Assembly (NCBI GenBank): GCA_037176845.1
Contig: JAYKXP010000118.1
Span: forward strand, 83,535 to 147,534
Direction: 5' to 3'
From: Paramarasmius palmivorus
Lineage: Eukaryota; Basidiomycota; Agaricomycetes; Agaricales; Marasmiaceae
Length of the DNA stretch: 64,000 nucleotides
Under the pieces are notes generated by a model that was not told the DNA's origin, did no database searches, and saw only the letters and a program-made list of their open reading frames with translations. Position 1 is the first letter of the stretch, and every line of letters starts with the position of its first letter. The position numbers were made by a program, and so were the translations under genes. Shown here piece by piece: positions 1 to 11,116 of the stretch.

Positions 1-428
1 GTAATGGAATGATGGAATGAAGAACCCAGAAGGATTGATAATTGGTTGATGTAAACTCCCTGACCGTCGGCCTGGTAGCTCGATCCTGCGATAGGACCTG
101 TGTGAGCAGACTCGAGGTACCAGTGCATAATTCCCTGTATACAAGTTTAGTTACCCGAACCTGCAGTAGGTCCTGACGTGGGCTGACTTGCATTCGACGC
201 GTCGGAGATAGACATGTTAGCTACATGTGCGGTAGCGTCGTCAGGGGGAGTGTCGGCACTATAGTGGATTACGGGAAGACTATATTTAGGGGGTAAGCCC
301 TCCTTGTTCTTCTGGTTCTTCCATTCACGTAGGACGGCGGCTCGGCGACGGTATTCCACGATCTTGTCCAACTTCCAATGAGTAGGAGCGCGGTAGGTGT
401 TAGCCGGTGGTCGTGGCGCCGGAAAGTA

Positions 429-466
429 AGGTAGACGACTTTCATCGCCCGCCAAGGCCACGTGGC
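429..466 (+). repeat. Left TIR of Tc1-like transposon (38 bp)
   Basis: It is an exact reverse complement of 3547-3584 and contains CACGTG near its inner end. It is flanked outside by the TA target duplication at 427-428. Confidence 0.93.
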
Positions 467-670
467 AAAGCGTGACATACCTTTTTGGTCACAATTCCGT
501 TCCCTTTTTTCTTATCCTCCATCTTGTACATTGCCTACCACATTATCTATTACTTTGGCTCCTGAGATCTCCGCGAAAAATCCATATTAGTATGTCAGTT
601 GATTTTCGTGTCATCAATTACTCAATGAGAAGTCCTGATATAGCATCTTCGTTCCGAATCAGTGTCATTG

Positions 671-3344
671 ATGGCACCTCCAACAAAAGCAACATTGGCA
701 CGGCGCGCAAACCTTGGAGGACTCGGGGAGAGTGTCAAAAGAGGTGTCAAGCGTGCTATCAAGGCCGTGACGCCTAGAAAAGAGAAGCAGCGAGTCTCTG
801 AGACAAAAGAAAATGTGCGTATCCCAACTGTCTGTCACGTACATATCTAAGTGATACTTAGGACGACATTCCCATCCGGATCGCGACACCTGTTCAAACG
901 GAGAAAGATGATGACACTGATGTCTTCATGTCAACTCCTCGGAGTGACACAGAAGCTCCCCGTGTCCATCTTGCACGCGACTTCGACGCGATTTCCCCAG
1001 ATTCCAGGTCTCGATTTGGCATCTTTTCCCTCAAAAACCCTATTCCCGCGAGTCCCAAAATTGACAGCACATATCGAACCCGCGCATTCCTTCCTGATTG
1101 GTCCCCATCCAAGCTGTTCAAGCCTGCCCAGTCACCGTCAAAGACCCACGTACCCTCACAGACTGCCTGTAATGATGACGACTCAGTTCGGGCATATCCG
1201 TCCACTGTACCACGCGAAGCCAGCCTTCTTGGCTCGGATTCCTCTGTCACTTCCGCATCCAGCTCTGGATTTGATTCCGATCTCGAGGGTGATCATTCCC
1301 GTCCTTCTGTCACACACCGTGTCGCGAGTTCCGTTAACAGTGTCTATGAGCGGCTCAAGATGCTTGTTGGGCGCTCCCGCAGTGCTCCATCTATCCCAGA
1401 TGCTGAAGCTGCTCTGAAGGATATCGGCAGTGTTCTCAATCCACCTCGCAAGAAGGGTCCTGGTTATATTGACCCTCAGCTTGATCCATTCACACAAAAG
1501 CGCATCAAGGGCATCGAAACCCTTCTCTCATTCTATACCAACAAGGACTCAGACTTTTATGGTCGATGGGGTCCTGCCTCAAAGCACGCTGCCATCTCCA
1601 TGCGCCGTGGCCGTTACTGTGCACGTGTTCTCCGCAAGATGGCTCGCCAGTACATCCAGGATCGTAGTGTCCTTCCCTTCAATCCATATGGCAAGTGGAA
1701 TGAGTCCTTGCTTGTCAACGAGGATCTATGCCAGGAGCTCAATCTTTACCTCCAAGAGCTTGGACGGCATGTCACAGCTTCGAAGGTTCAGGCATACTTA
1801 CACCGACCTGACGTCATGATGAAGCATGGGATCACAAAGAAGGTGTCTCAGAAGACTGCTGAGCGGTACCTTCATGCTATGGGCTTTCGCTGGAAGAGTG
1901 CGCCGAAGGGTCAATATGTTGATGGACATGAGCGGGCAGACGTGGTTCAGGAACGGGAGATGGTTTACACACCACGCCTTCAGGAGAAACGTGATTTCAT
2001 GGCTGTGTATGATAATGATGGCAAGGAGGTTGTTCCAGAGGCGAGGCCAGTGGTAGAAGGTGACTTAGGTGGAGGAGACCGCAGTGAAACTCAGTCGAAG
2101 AAGAAGGTTGTGTTATGGTATCATGATGAGTCTATTTTTTATGCTCATGACCGCCGTCACAATGCCTGGTACCACAAGGATGCTCCTGCGAAACCATACA
2201 AGAAGGGTGAGGGCCACTCGCTTATGGTTGCCGACTTCGTTTCTGCAGAGTATGGGTGGCTGAAGGGCCCTGAGACGGGTAGTACTGCTCGCTGTGTCAT
2301 GAGACCAGGAAAAAATCGGGATGGTTATTTCACAAATGACGAGATAATTGCTCAGGTACCTGAACTGTTCCTTTAACGTAGTAATATACATTGATTAATT
2401 GATCCTTTCAATACTCTTAGGCTCAGTGTGCAATGGCAATCCTTCCTGAATTCAGCCCCGATATCGAACACATCTTCATCTTCGATAACGCCACCACCCA
2501 CAAGAAACGTGCTGATGACGCACTTTCTGCTCGCCACATGCCCAAGTTCAAGCCGACAGTCTACAAGTCTGGAGACAAAAAGGGTCAGCTACGTCCCAAC
2601 TTTCTAGTGGAAACCACCCATCGGGATGAGCAGGGTAAACCAATTTACAAGCGTGATGGAACCCTGGAGAAGGTGAAGATTCCAATGACTGGTGCACACT
2701 TTGCAGATGGTACACCCCAATCTCTCTACTACGAGAATGGTCCAGATGCAGGTCTGTTTAAGGGCATGGCAAACATACTAATTGAGCGGGGATATGATGC
2801 AGAGAGGATGCGGAATCTCAAGGCACAGTGTGGCACTAACTTCAACTGCGCTCCTGGTGCTACTGATTGTTGTTGCCGTCGAATTCTGTTCAACCAGCCA
2901 GACTTTGCTGGTGTGAAGTCTCTTTTGGAACAGGCTTGCAACAAGGGTGGTGTTGAAGTCTGGTTTCTACCAAAATTCCATTGCGAACTCAATCCAATTG
3001 AGCAATGTTGGGGTTACGCAAAGCGTTTGTACCGCCTCTCAACAGAGTCCTCACGTGAAGATGACCTGGAGAAGAACACACTTGCAGCATTGAAGGCTAT
3101 ACCTCTTATTTGTATTCGCCGGTGAGTGTATTATAGCCTTCAAAAGCATAAGCTCATTATCATTTTAAGGTTCTGCAACCGTTCCCTTCGATATGCAGAT
3201 GCTTATGCTAAGGGAATGAATGGGAGAGAGGCAGCATATGCAGCAAGGCGATACCGTGGTCACAGGTGTATACCTACTGACTATTTAAAGGATTTCGAGG
3301 ACTCCGGCGCCATTGAAAACTTCAGAAAGCTCCGGAACCTGTAA
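671..3344 (+). CDS. DDE transposase of the Tc1/mariner-like element
   Basis: Proposed exons are 671-814, 862-2355, 2421-3121 and 3170-3344, giving 837 residues with all phases matching and GT..AG introns of 47-65 bp. The N-terminus is basic and low-complexity. The middle has a likely DNA-binding region (VSQKTAERYLHAMGFRWK). The DDE core shows WYHDESIF (first Asp), IFDNATTH (second Asp) and FHCELNPIEQCW (Glu). A long Cys-containing insertion, ATDCCCRRILFNQPDF, lies between the second Asp and the Glu. This layout is common in mushroom genomes. The gene lies entirely inside the TIRs. No defect is visible, so it may be functional. Confidence 0.88.
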
Positions 3345-3546
3345 AATTTACGCTTCTGCCTGTATCACATGCTCGTAGACTTATCCTTTTGGCTCCAAAC
3401 TTGATACGTAGATACTTTAGATATTCCTCGACAATTCTCTGAGGAAATATTTATGTTAGACCTCTCTCCACTCATACGGGACGTTGTCGAACCTCGAGGA
3501 ACGGGGAGCATGTCTCAATTTGGCAGGAATGTAACGTGTGACATGG

Positions 3547-3584
3547 GCCACGTGGCCTTGGCGGGCGATGAAAGTCGTCTACCT
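3547..3584 (-). repeat. Right TIR of Tc1-like transposon (38 bp)
   Basis: It is an exact reverse complement of 429-466 and is followed by TA at 3585-3586. Its first base, with the TA target, forms the stop codon that truncates the host ORF on the minus strand. Confidence 0.93.
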
Positions 3585-5621
3585 TACAGTAATCGAAGTT
3601 GTCCCAATCGGAAAGCCTCGGCATAGTGGCGCCGAACCTTTTCCGGAAGCCAATGAACGTTTACGGCTTGCAAACAATAATGCATGGCAAACTGGAAAGC
3701 CACTTCTACCTCTTCTACGGTGATTCCACAAGCAGCAAGGTGCTTAGCGATGGCACGAGGAGTAGCATAGTCATCCTTGGTAAAACGAGTGATGGTGCGT
3801 GCCGGGGATATTTCTAGAGAGAATGCAGTCTTCAACTGCTGATAGAGACCGAGGGCCGTCAAGAAGGAGATCATTGCGCATCGGTAATCCGAAACTTGAT
3901 CTGGGGCCTCGGGAGTGAAGCTCATGAAGAGCCTGCGAGACTGGATGCTTGTCAAGTCGACAAATCCTGAGTCCGATACAAGTATGCCCAAATGGGCAGT
4001 GTGGTTATAGTGGGCGAGCACGTCCAAGGCTATTTCCACGTCGGTAGCGCCGGTTTTGGAAGGAGTAGGAACTGAAGGGATCTCCAATGGGTTGGCATCG
4101 AAATGTTGAGTGGTATCCTCCTTGCGTTCACACTTCTGGCCATCGTGAAAGTACGAGAAACGGGACCAGATGGGCTCAACGTTGGCATCAAGAATCGCCG
4201 ACTCCACCGGGTTGAGTGCAGGAACAATGTTGGGGTAGCGAGAGCGGAGATAATGACGATAGTTGACCACGGAGCGTATTTCCCACAAGGTGATCAGCGC
4301 CGCCCAATTGCCGGGTGTACTAGCATCATCGACCAAGTCGTTGACCTCGTCCACGATAGCGGGTATGAGTTGGGCACCATTACCAGTGCCAGAGAGTGCT
4401 GCAGCCACCGGTAATGTACGGCTAGTGGTGCACTTATGAGCGTATTGACTTGGGCGCAACATCCCCGAGTCATTACACCATTCAAGTCCGGCATCAATGA
4501 TAGGGAATCCGGGGCGGAAATTGATGGTTTCGAGAACGGTGTATTCAACGCCGAGAGATAGTTTCTCCTTGGTGTCAATGACAGCGTAGCCGATGATGGG
4601 AATGTAGAAAGACCTCGCGGTCTTCTTTGCCGGAGTAGGACGTTCGGGATCAGTTGGTTCCTGATCGTCCTTCTTCCTCTTGGTAGTACGAGGTGGATCA
4701 GAGGGTATAGACTTCTGTAGAGACTCATATTTTTCAATGAGCTCATCGTGGTCGCGTTTGAGGTCATCGTACTGACGCTCAAGGTGATCATATTGATCTC
4801 CGAGCTGCTCATAACGGTCACGAGCGTCATCACGTTCGTCTAGGGCTCGGTTGAGTTCCTTTTCGAGCTGATGGTTCTCAGCTCGGGTGGAAGAAGTAAG
4901 CTTGTTGATAAGCTTTGTGCGTTCAGCAAGGAAAGCTTCATCCTGCTGTCCAAATGCTAAGCAGGTGTGTTCGGCATGGTTGGTGCATGGGGAACCGTCG
5001 AAATGATTGTGTAGCACGCAAACGATACTCTCGTTAGCTTCCCAAGTGCTGGGAGGCAGTCCGAAAATGAATTTACGTGGAGGTTGTAAAGATGTCGAAG
5101 ACGTGTTAACTGCGCCGTTCTGCATTCTTACGTCGTTATTCACACCAGTAATAATAGGTGGAGATGACATAGTATTAGCAGTAGGGTAATGTACTGGGTT
5201 CGAGTGATGTGTAGGCATAGTAGTGTTCGAATTTTGAAGGCCGTGGGGCATTCCCTCCCCCTCTAAAGACGGAGTATTAGGTGAATAGGATGTAGACACA
5301 TTATGATGTGCCCTCGTACCGGTTCCCGTTGAATGATTCAATCCATTCGGAGCCTGTAATAGCGCGGGATTGATGGTAGCCGGGTTTGACGGATCGTCCA
5401 CGCCATAGGGACCAACCAGCGAGTCGACGTCCATAGTGAGTAGAGTAGTGACAGTGAGAGTAGTAAGGCGGGCAAGCAAGAGTTGGAAGAGGGTAGTAGG
5501 CGGAAGCAAACTGGTATTTGAATATTCCCAGTCGAGTTCCAGAACGTTCACAGGAAAAATTTTTATTTGATCTTATCCGGGAGATAAACCGGATTAGGAA
5601 ATGGGGTCTTGGTACATGACC

Positions 5622-7163
5622 TCACTTCCGTTTTGGGTTGTGCCTCTTTACACGTGGCAACTCTTGCCAGCGCACCACTCCACGCAATGCAAAATATTCA
5701 TCGAGAGCCTTTAGTTTGCTCACAGTTGAGTACGATTCCCAGGTTATATCACCCAGGCTCCATTGAACTTTGAACAGCACTTTGTTCTTCTCCCATTTGT
5801 GGTCCAAAACGGATTGAACAAATTCTTCGGCGTTATCAGGAGCACCAAAGTCGTAGGGTTCAGCCTTGGTGCGACCCGGAAATAATATTTCGTCACTAGG
5901 GTGATAGGGTTTCAGCAAACTGACATGGAAAACATCAACGAGTCCTCGTCCCTTGAGGGATTTAGGTAAGTTGAGTTTATATATTGAAACTTTAGGGTTA
6001 GCCTCTACTATTTCGTAGGGACCAACGTATTTAGGGAGTAGCTTTCCGGCTCTCCCTTTCGGTAACTTGAGGTTTTTGGTTGAAAGGTACACTTTTGACC
6101 CTTCCTGCAACTCGGGGTCACCACGTCGGTGCTTGTTTGCCTTGTGCGTTTGGAAAACACGCGCCTGGATGATTGCATCATGCGCATCAAACAGATTTTG
6201 CATAGCCTGGATGCCGTATGCCCGAATTCCAGGAGCCAAATCGTCCAGAGGGCGCACATCGAAGAGCATGGAGGGTACGAACCCGTAATTCAGCTCAAAA
6301 GGTGCGTAACCAGTTGACTCGTTCACACTTGAATTGATAGCAAATTCTACCATTGGAACTTTAACCAACCAGTCATGTTGGTCTGGGCGTACTGATGCCC
6401 GGAAAATTTGGGCAACAGATCGGTTCGCTCGCTCGGTCGCACCATCTGTTTGTGGATGGAATGACGTCGACATGAGCAGTTTCGCTCCGAGTATACGGTG
6501 AATTTCTTTCCACCATATGGACGTGAATTTCGGATCACGATCTGAGACGATAGACGCAGGTAGACCGTGCAAGCGCACAATCTCTTGGATGTAGCGTAGA
6601 GACAAGTCAATGGCCGTATTAGTGGTATGGCATGGTATGAGGTGTACCATACTGGTAAGCCTGCATATTACAACCCATAGGTAGTTGTAACCATTGATTT
6701 CAGGGAAAGGTCCAATGAAGTCCATGCCAATCGACTGCCATGGACGAGTTGGAATGGGCAGTGGGTGTAATTTCCCAGCTGGTAAGTGTGTACTCGTCTT
6801 TGAGCGATTACACGGCTCACACGTATGGCAGAATTTTTCGCACATACTATAGATGCCAGGCCACCAATACCATCGTCGAAGGTAATCAGCAGTCCGTTGA
6901 GGTCCGAAATGGCCGACAACCTCATGTCCGGTCTCCAGAATAGATGTCCGAAGTGAGCGCATGTTATTAGGCGTTTTCGGGACGCATAGTACACGTTCTC
7001 CAACAAGGTTAGTGGACCATATTAATTTAGTATCCTTTTCGACACTGAAGCGAGGATGATCCTGCGGTTTTTCAAGTATTTTCTTGAATAACGGGTCATC
7101 CTGATAGCATGAGCGTAAGTCGTTCATGAATTGGGGATCGGCCTCGAAATCACTTCGAAGATT
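5622..7163 (-). CDS. Gypsy integrase with C-terminal chromodomain
   Basis: The open frame runs from just after the UGA at 7164; its first ATG is at 7127, giving 501 residues. Counting from that Met, the zinc-binding HHCC has H68, H73, C103 and C106. The DDE core has D136 (GMDFIGP), D196 (IVSDRD) and E232 (TERANRS). Near the C-terminus, about residues 425-475, EEFVQSVLDHK..FKVQW...TWE is a chromodomain, the hallmark of chromoviruses that target chromatin marks. All catalytic residues are intact. Only the upstream UGA and the RT insertion would block its expression. Confidence 0.92.
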   Translation of the reverse strand, partial: NLRSDFEADPQFMNDLRSCYQDDPLFKKILEKPQDHPRFSVEKDTKLIWSTNLVGERVLCVPKTPNNMRSLRTSILETGHEVVGHFGPQRTADYLRRWYWWPGIYSMCEKFCHTCEPCNRSKTSTHLPAGKLHPLPIPTRPWQSIGMDFIGPFPEINGYNYLWVVICRLTSMVHLIPCHTTNTAIDLSLRYIQEIVRLHGLPASIVSDRDPKFTSIWWKEIHRILGAKLLMSTSFHPQTDGATERANRSVAQIFRASVRPDQHDWLVKVPMVEFAINSSVNESTGYAPFELNYGFVPSMLFDVRPLDDLAPGIRAYGIQAMQNLFDAHDAIIQARVFQTHKANKHRRGDPELQEGSKVYLSTKNLKLPKGRAGKLLPKYVGPYEIVEANPKVSIYKLNLPKSLKGRGLVDVFHVSLLKPYHPSDEILFPGRTKAEPYDFGAPDNAEEFVQSVLDHKWEKNKVLFKVQWSLGDITWESYSTVSKLKALDEYFALRGVVRWQELPRVKRHNPKRK

Positions 7164-7166
7164 TCA
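7164..7166 (-). other. In-frame UGA inside pol between RNase H and integrase
   Basis: The reading is GCA AAG GGU UGA AAU CUU CGA, with the integrase part following in the same frame. A single change from CGA to TGA (C to T at a CpG) would explain it, as would any other point nonsense mutation. The following bases are AAU, so the readthrough-friendly CUA seen at the gag/pol junction is absent. Confidence 0.7.
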
Positions 7167-8233
7167 ACCCTTTGCCCGTGATTCCAATAGTGTTGGATTC
7201 ACGGTAGGTGGTACAGTGTAATCGGGTAACTCGGGCTCACGGGCCGCTTCCATTTCCTTAGCTTCGACGTCTCGGGGTTCTTCGGCATCTCTAACCTCAC
7301 GTCGAGCACAGAAGTTCTCAATCATTTGAGTTACCTCTTCTTTACGTCCGATTGGTAAGTCTTTGCATAACTTATCGATCCGAACGTCTGCGTTAACATA
7401 TTCAGTAGGCGAATGTTTTTCGTCCCATGTATCTGACTCGTAGTATCGAGACAGGATATCTGCGACGCGATTGGTAACACCCTTGACATATGTAATGTCG
7501 AAGTCAAAGCGCGAGAGATATTCCATCCAGCGCATCTGACGGCTGGAAAGCTTCTTTTGAGTCTTGAAAAACTCAAGGGACTTGTGGTCAGTAACCACAT
7601 GAATACGGTAACCGATAAGCTTATCCTCCCATTTTAGGAGGGCTTCTAGGATGGCTAGAGTTTCCGTCTCGAACACACGGTAGTTACGTTGCGCATCCGT
7701 GAACTTTTTAGACATGAAACCAGCGGGACGGCAGGTCTGCCAGGTAGGTCCTTGGCCGTACATCGCACCAATACCTGAAACTGATGCATCACATATTACC
7801 CAGATTGGGTCTGGCTTTGTAGGATCAACTGGTTTTAGTATTGGGGTCTTACAACACAAGTCTTTGATGTGTTGGAAAGAGATGTCGTGGATTGGCCGCC
7901 AGAAGAACGGCTGGTTGTTCTCAGACATCTCGGAGAGTGGCGTAGTGTAGGCCGATACGTCCAGTAGGAAATGTTGAAGGTAGTTAACCAATCCAAGGAA
8001 CTTTTGTACATCATTGTAATTCCTTGGTGTACGCCAGTTCCTAATCTTTTCTAGCTTATCAGCATCTGCGTGAAGTCCTCGGTCGTCAATCTTGTGGCCA
8101 AGACAGTCGAGGACTTTAGCATACAGTTCCACCTTAGTGGATTTAAGGTAAAGTTGTTGTTCTCGGAGTTTATCGAACACCAAGCGTAGGTGTTGTTCAT
8201 GCTCCTCAACCGAATTACTAAAGACGAATATAT
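7164..8233 (-). CDS. Gypsy pol, RT thumb/connection and RNase H
   Basis: The frame resumes beside the Copia insertion with IFVFSNSVEEHEQHL, the normal continuation after YLDD. It then gives the RT thumb (FLGLVNYLQHF) and a Ty3-type RNase H. Visible acidic residues are Asp in ICDAS, Glu in FETETLAILEAL, Asp in VVTDH and Asp in NRVADILSR. It ends at UGA 7166-7164, but the same frame continues into the integrase. The first in-frame ATG (8183) is not a real start; this is the interior of pol. Confidence 0.88.
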
Positions 8234-8604
8234 TGTCAGAGTTTTAGATTGAACTCTGTTAGCAGCGATAGCGCAGGTAAGCGCGAATAAACGATAGCTG
8301 ATGACCAGAGGGGTTGAGTGAACACTAGATCTGAACTGATATCGATTCAATTCGATGTATGTAGGGTTTTCTGTCTAGCTTTTATACATGAGTGAGGGAT
8401 AAAAGATAATCCTAAAGGTACGATAATAGATACTAAGTGAACTAGAAATAACTGCACAGTCAGTGTCAGTAACTGTCAGTAGATGGTGGTACAAGCGGGT
8501 TAAAGCTGCTGTTCTATGTATATCTGCTTTCTTAGTAATTGTGGCATAGGCGGAATAAAGTGAAAATAACTTGTCTAGTGATATCTATATTTAGAATTCC
8601 AACA
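8234..8604 (-). repeat. 3' LTR of the gag-only Copia element
   Basis: It is 371 bp with TG..CA ends, and matches 11117-11487 with one visible difference. TATAT at 8229-8233 flanks its outer end. Confidence 0.95.
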
Positions 8605-8617
8605 CTCCCCCTCAAAC
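8605..8617 (-). other. Polypurine tract of the Copia element
   Basis: The minus-strand sequence TTTGAGGGGGAG directly abuts the 3' LTR, the expected position for the plus-strand primer of a Copia-type element. Confidence 0.8.
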
Positions 8618-8631
8618 CTTGGATGATGGAA

Positions 8632-10389
8632 TTATCCGGGGTTTGACTCTAATTCTTTGTTCGCATGTTCTGTTCGGTGATTCCAATGTGTGATCCGGTG
8701 GCGATGTTCTGTGTTCTGATGATCTCGGTGTTTAATCTTCTGTCGGTGGTAGTATTGGTGATATGGTGGTTCCACTTCCGCTTCTTTGACCGTTCCTGAA
8801 TATTCTCCGGTTGGATTGACTTTCACAAGTTGATTCGGTCCAACTTGTTTTTCCTTTGGTGACCTGTTTCCTGCATTGAGATTCATCTCGGCGACTTGTT
8901 TCAAAATGTCGTTGATCGAGTTTTTGTGCTCCCCCTCGACGAGTGATATCTGCAATGGTTCAAGACTTTCTGGATCTGTCTTGTTCTCCTTGTGTGCCAA
9001 TGTCTGGTCTGTTCCATTTTCCTGTTCCATTTCTTCATCCCTTGGGGTAATTTCCTTTGTTTCATCCTTCTGTCCTATGACTTTCATCAGCCATTCTGGA
9101 TGTGATTTCTCCCCCATAAGTATGTGCTGGATAAATTTGTGACATATTTGGCAACAATGATGCTCTTTGAATGTCTGTCCTCCATGAATTTCATGGTCCT
9201 TGGTCTCTGTAGTTGTCTGTGGTTGGTTCTTTGGTTGTCCTGTATAGCCTTCTTGATGGCGTTGTTGAGAATCCATTCGATTTTCTCTGCATATGATCGC
9301 TTTGCTATCAATCGGGTTCTGTAAATCGACCATTGTGGCCATCGTGGTGTCGATTTCCACAGCCATGTATGCTGTTTCCTCGGATTTCTCTTCAGTTTCC
9401 TTGGTGTTTCCGAATTCTTCATCGTAAAACCATTCTTTCGGTGGATTAAACTGTTCCACTGCTCGGATTTCCCTGGCTAACCATGTGCCTTCTTCCCATA
9501 TTTCTTCTTCCATGGCTTTAACAGCACTTTCCTTGGTACTGCTGGCCTTCTCTTTTGCTTTCCGCCATGATTGGCTATCTTTAGCTTGCTTGGACTTCTC
9601 TTTATCCTCGGATTCATCATCCGATTTCCTGGATTTCGGCTTTGTAGCACATTTTGTGGCGATATGTCCTTTTCCTTGACATCTGAAACATGTGATCTCC
9701 TTGCGATCTCTATCTCCGCCCTGACGATCATTAAATCTCCGGCCTCTTCCTCGGTTATTAAATCCTCGGCCTCTATTATTGGAATGATCTCGGGAATAGT
9801 TGGCTTCCTCCTTCTTGACTTTGCCTCGGCGCATTGCCTGTCCATTTGCTTCAGCTCGAATAGCAGCAATCAGCTTGTCAACAGTTAAATCCTTGTTTGA
9901 TTCACTGTATACGGTCATGACAGCTGTGATTGTTGAATTCAATGATTGGGGAACTGATGCAATTAATGCATTTTTGAACTGATCATCCGAAATAGTGATG
10001 TTTCGTGATGTGAGTTCGTTTCGGATATTGAGGAGTTCGTCAATATGTTCATTGACTTTGCCAATGTCGTAGCAAGATAGATTGTATAGCTTGCGTTCCA
10101 GGTGTGCTTCTGTCAAAGGATTTTTCGTGTCGTAATCCTTCTTTAATCCTGTCCATAGTTCTTGTGATGTCTCCGCATTTCGATATCTTCGAAGAATAGT
10201 GTCCGGCAATTTTCCAATAATTGCGTTCATGAGATCGGCATCTGCGTCTCCTTCTTCTGCAGTAGTCAGGTACTTCCCATACCCTATCGACTTTGCTGCA
10301 CGTTCTACACACATTGCCCACATGCCCCAGTTTGAACCATCGTCCTTTAACTTGGTACATTCGGCAAATGCTTTGACTGCTTTAGACAT
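8632..10389 (-). CDS. Copia-type Gag with CCHC zinc knuckle
   Basis: The 585-residue ORF has a Copia-type capsid fold at its start (WGMWAMCVERAAKSIG, then LWTGLKKDYD, LERKLYNLSCYD and IDELLNIRNEL). An Arg/Gly-rich segment follows, then a zinc knuckle CFRCQGKGHIATKC (C-x2-C-x4-H-x4-C) at about residues 230-245. The rest is acidic, Lys/Glu-rich and of unknown role, with no protease motif. The same frame stays open upstream of ATG 10389 for at least 300 bp (acidic and Pro-rich), so the true start may be further upstream. It fills most of the element, and no pol domain follows. Confidence 0.88.
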   Translation of the reverse strand: MSKAVKAFAECTKLKDDGSNWGMWAMCVERAAKSIGYGKYLTTAEEGDADADLMNAIIGKLPDTILRRYRNAETSQELWTGLKKDYDTKNPLTEAHLERKLYNLSCYDIGKVNEHIDELLNIRNELTSRNITISDDQFKNALIASVPQSLNSTITAVMTVYSESNKDLTVDKLIAAIRAEANGQAMRRGKVKKEEANYSRDHSNNRGRGFNNRGRGRRFNDRQGGDRDRKEITCFRCQGKGHIATKCATKPKSRKSDDESEDKEKSKQAKDSQSWRKAKEKASSTKESAVKAMEEEIWEEGTWLAREIRAVEQFNPPKEWFYDEEFGNTKETEEKSEETAYMAVEIDTTMATMVDLQNPIDSKAIICRENRMDSQQRHQEGYTGQPKNQPQTTTETKDHEIHGGQTFKEHHCCQICHKFIQHILMGEKSHPEWLMKVIGQKDETKEITPRDEEMEQENGTDQTLAHKENKTDPESLEPLQISLVEGEHKNSINDILKQVAEMNLNAGNRSPKEKQVGPNQLVKVNPTGEYSGTVKEAEVEPPYHQYYHRQKIKHRDHQNTEHRHRITHWNHRTEHANKELESNPG

Positions 10390-10717
10390 GTTGTCTTCTT
10401 CTTCGTCTGAATCAAATGATTCTTCCTTTGGTGGTCTCTTGGGAGATGGTGTTCTTGGTTTGGGTTTGGGACCTATGCTGGGCGATTCTGGTTGATTGTC
10501 CTTCTCTTCTTCGGCAGGTGTTCCTTTGTCTTCGTCAGATACAGGTTTATCAGTATCAGCTTCTGATTCCTGTTCTGATTCTCCTTTGTCCTGCTTTTGT
10601 TCTTGTTCTAGGTCCTGTTCTTCTTTATCGGATTCTTCAGCAAATCCTGATCCTTGTTCGAACTCTTCAGCAAGTCCGGTTTCCTGATCAAACTCTTCAC
10701 CAAGTTCGATCTCCTCT

Positions 10718-10933
10718 TCACCAGATTCTGTATCCTTTGAATCTGATTTCCCAAATGCTGGGAGTACTCTGTTGCTGTCCTGATGGACTGCCTGTTCTTC
10801 TTCCTACTGGTGTAGGTGTCCTGCTAGGATTCCTGCTAGGGTTCCTAGATCCTCGTAATATTTGTTCTGGGTCGAACGTTCCTTGTACTGGGGTATCGCT
10901 TCTGGATTGATAACGGCTACCTCTATTGGACAT
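10718..10933 (-). pseudogene. Probable 5' part of Copia gag, out of frame
   Basis: A short ORF begins MSNRGSRYQSRSDTP and is rich in Arg, Ser and Pro, like a Gag N-terminus. Its frame differs from that of the main gag ORF, whose open frame reaches back to about 10740. A single frameshift near 10735 would join them, so this is either a small intron boundary or a damaged start. The assignment is inferred from position. Confidence 0.4.
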
Positions 10934-11101
10934 ACACTAGTCCAATAGTCCTTTGCTTTGGGTAGGGGATATTCCGGCGTCCCTGCTCGCCAATCGATAT
11001 ACGATCTTGGTTCTTGTTCCTTGGGGATATTACGGCGTCCCAAACTCGCCACTATACCAATATGAAATTGGTATTACTCTGGTTCGGCTAAGGTTTATAG
11101 A

Positions 11102-11116
11102 CCGGGGCCCATAACC
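11102..11116 (-). other. Primer binding site, half-tRNA initiator-Met type
   Basis: Immediately inside the 5' LTR the minus strand reads GGTTATGGGCCCCGG. Its complement resembles the anticodon arm of initiator tRNA-Met (GGGCYCATAACC), not the tRNA 3' end. Drosophila copia is known to prime from an internally cut initiator tRNA, and this site fits that mode. Confidence 0.75.

Larger units (their letters stand above)
429..3584 (+). mobile_element. Tc1/mariner-like DNA transposon, apparently complete
   Basis: A 3156-bp element lies between two TA dinucleotides (427-428 and 3585-3586), the TA duplication typical of the IS630-Tc1-mariner superfamily. Perfect 38-bp terminal inverted repeats (429-466 and 3547-3584) begin AGGTAGACGACTTTCATCGC. 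It carries one four-exon transposase gene with all exons open. Perfect TIRs and an intact gene suggest a recent, possibly still mobile copy. It sits within the third ORF of the Gypsy element. Confidence 0.93.
147..5551 (-). pseudogene. Third ORF of the Gypsy element, coiled-coil protein, split by Tc1-like transposon
   Basis: The ORF starts at ATG 5551, 70 bp after the pol stop. It gives 655 residues and stops at 3586-3584, where the inserted transposon supplies a stop codon (TA target plus first A of the TIR). Beyond the transposon the same frame resumes at 426 and ends at 147, adding about 93 residues after one TA is removed. Residues about 210-290 are a strong coiled coil (ERQYDDLKRDHDELIEKYES), with an NLS-like KRKKDD after it. 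The second half is globular and I do not recognise it. An envelope role is unlikely because there is no signal peptide or TM helix. A structural or gag-like accessory role is possible but unproven. Confidence 0.75.

Noticed and set aside
928..2376. Start of the Tc1-like transposase at ATG 928
   Set aside because: The frame is open further upstream to an acceptor at 861 and joins in phase with a basic first exon at 671-814.
10416..10910. Plus-strand Leu/Val-rich ORF
   Set aside because: It is antisense to the Glu/Asp/Gln-rich Gag N-terminus. Such composition produces hydrophobic shadow frames.
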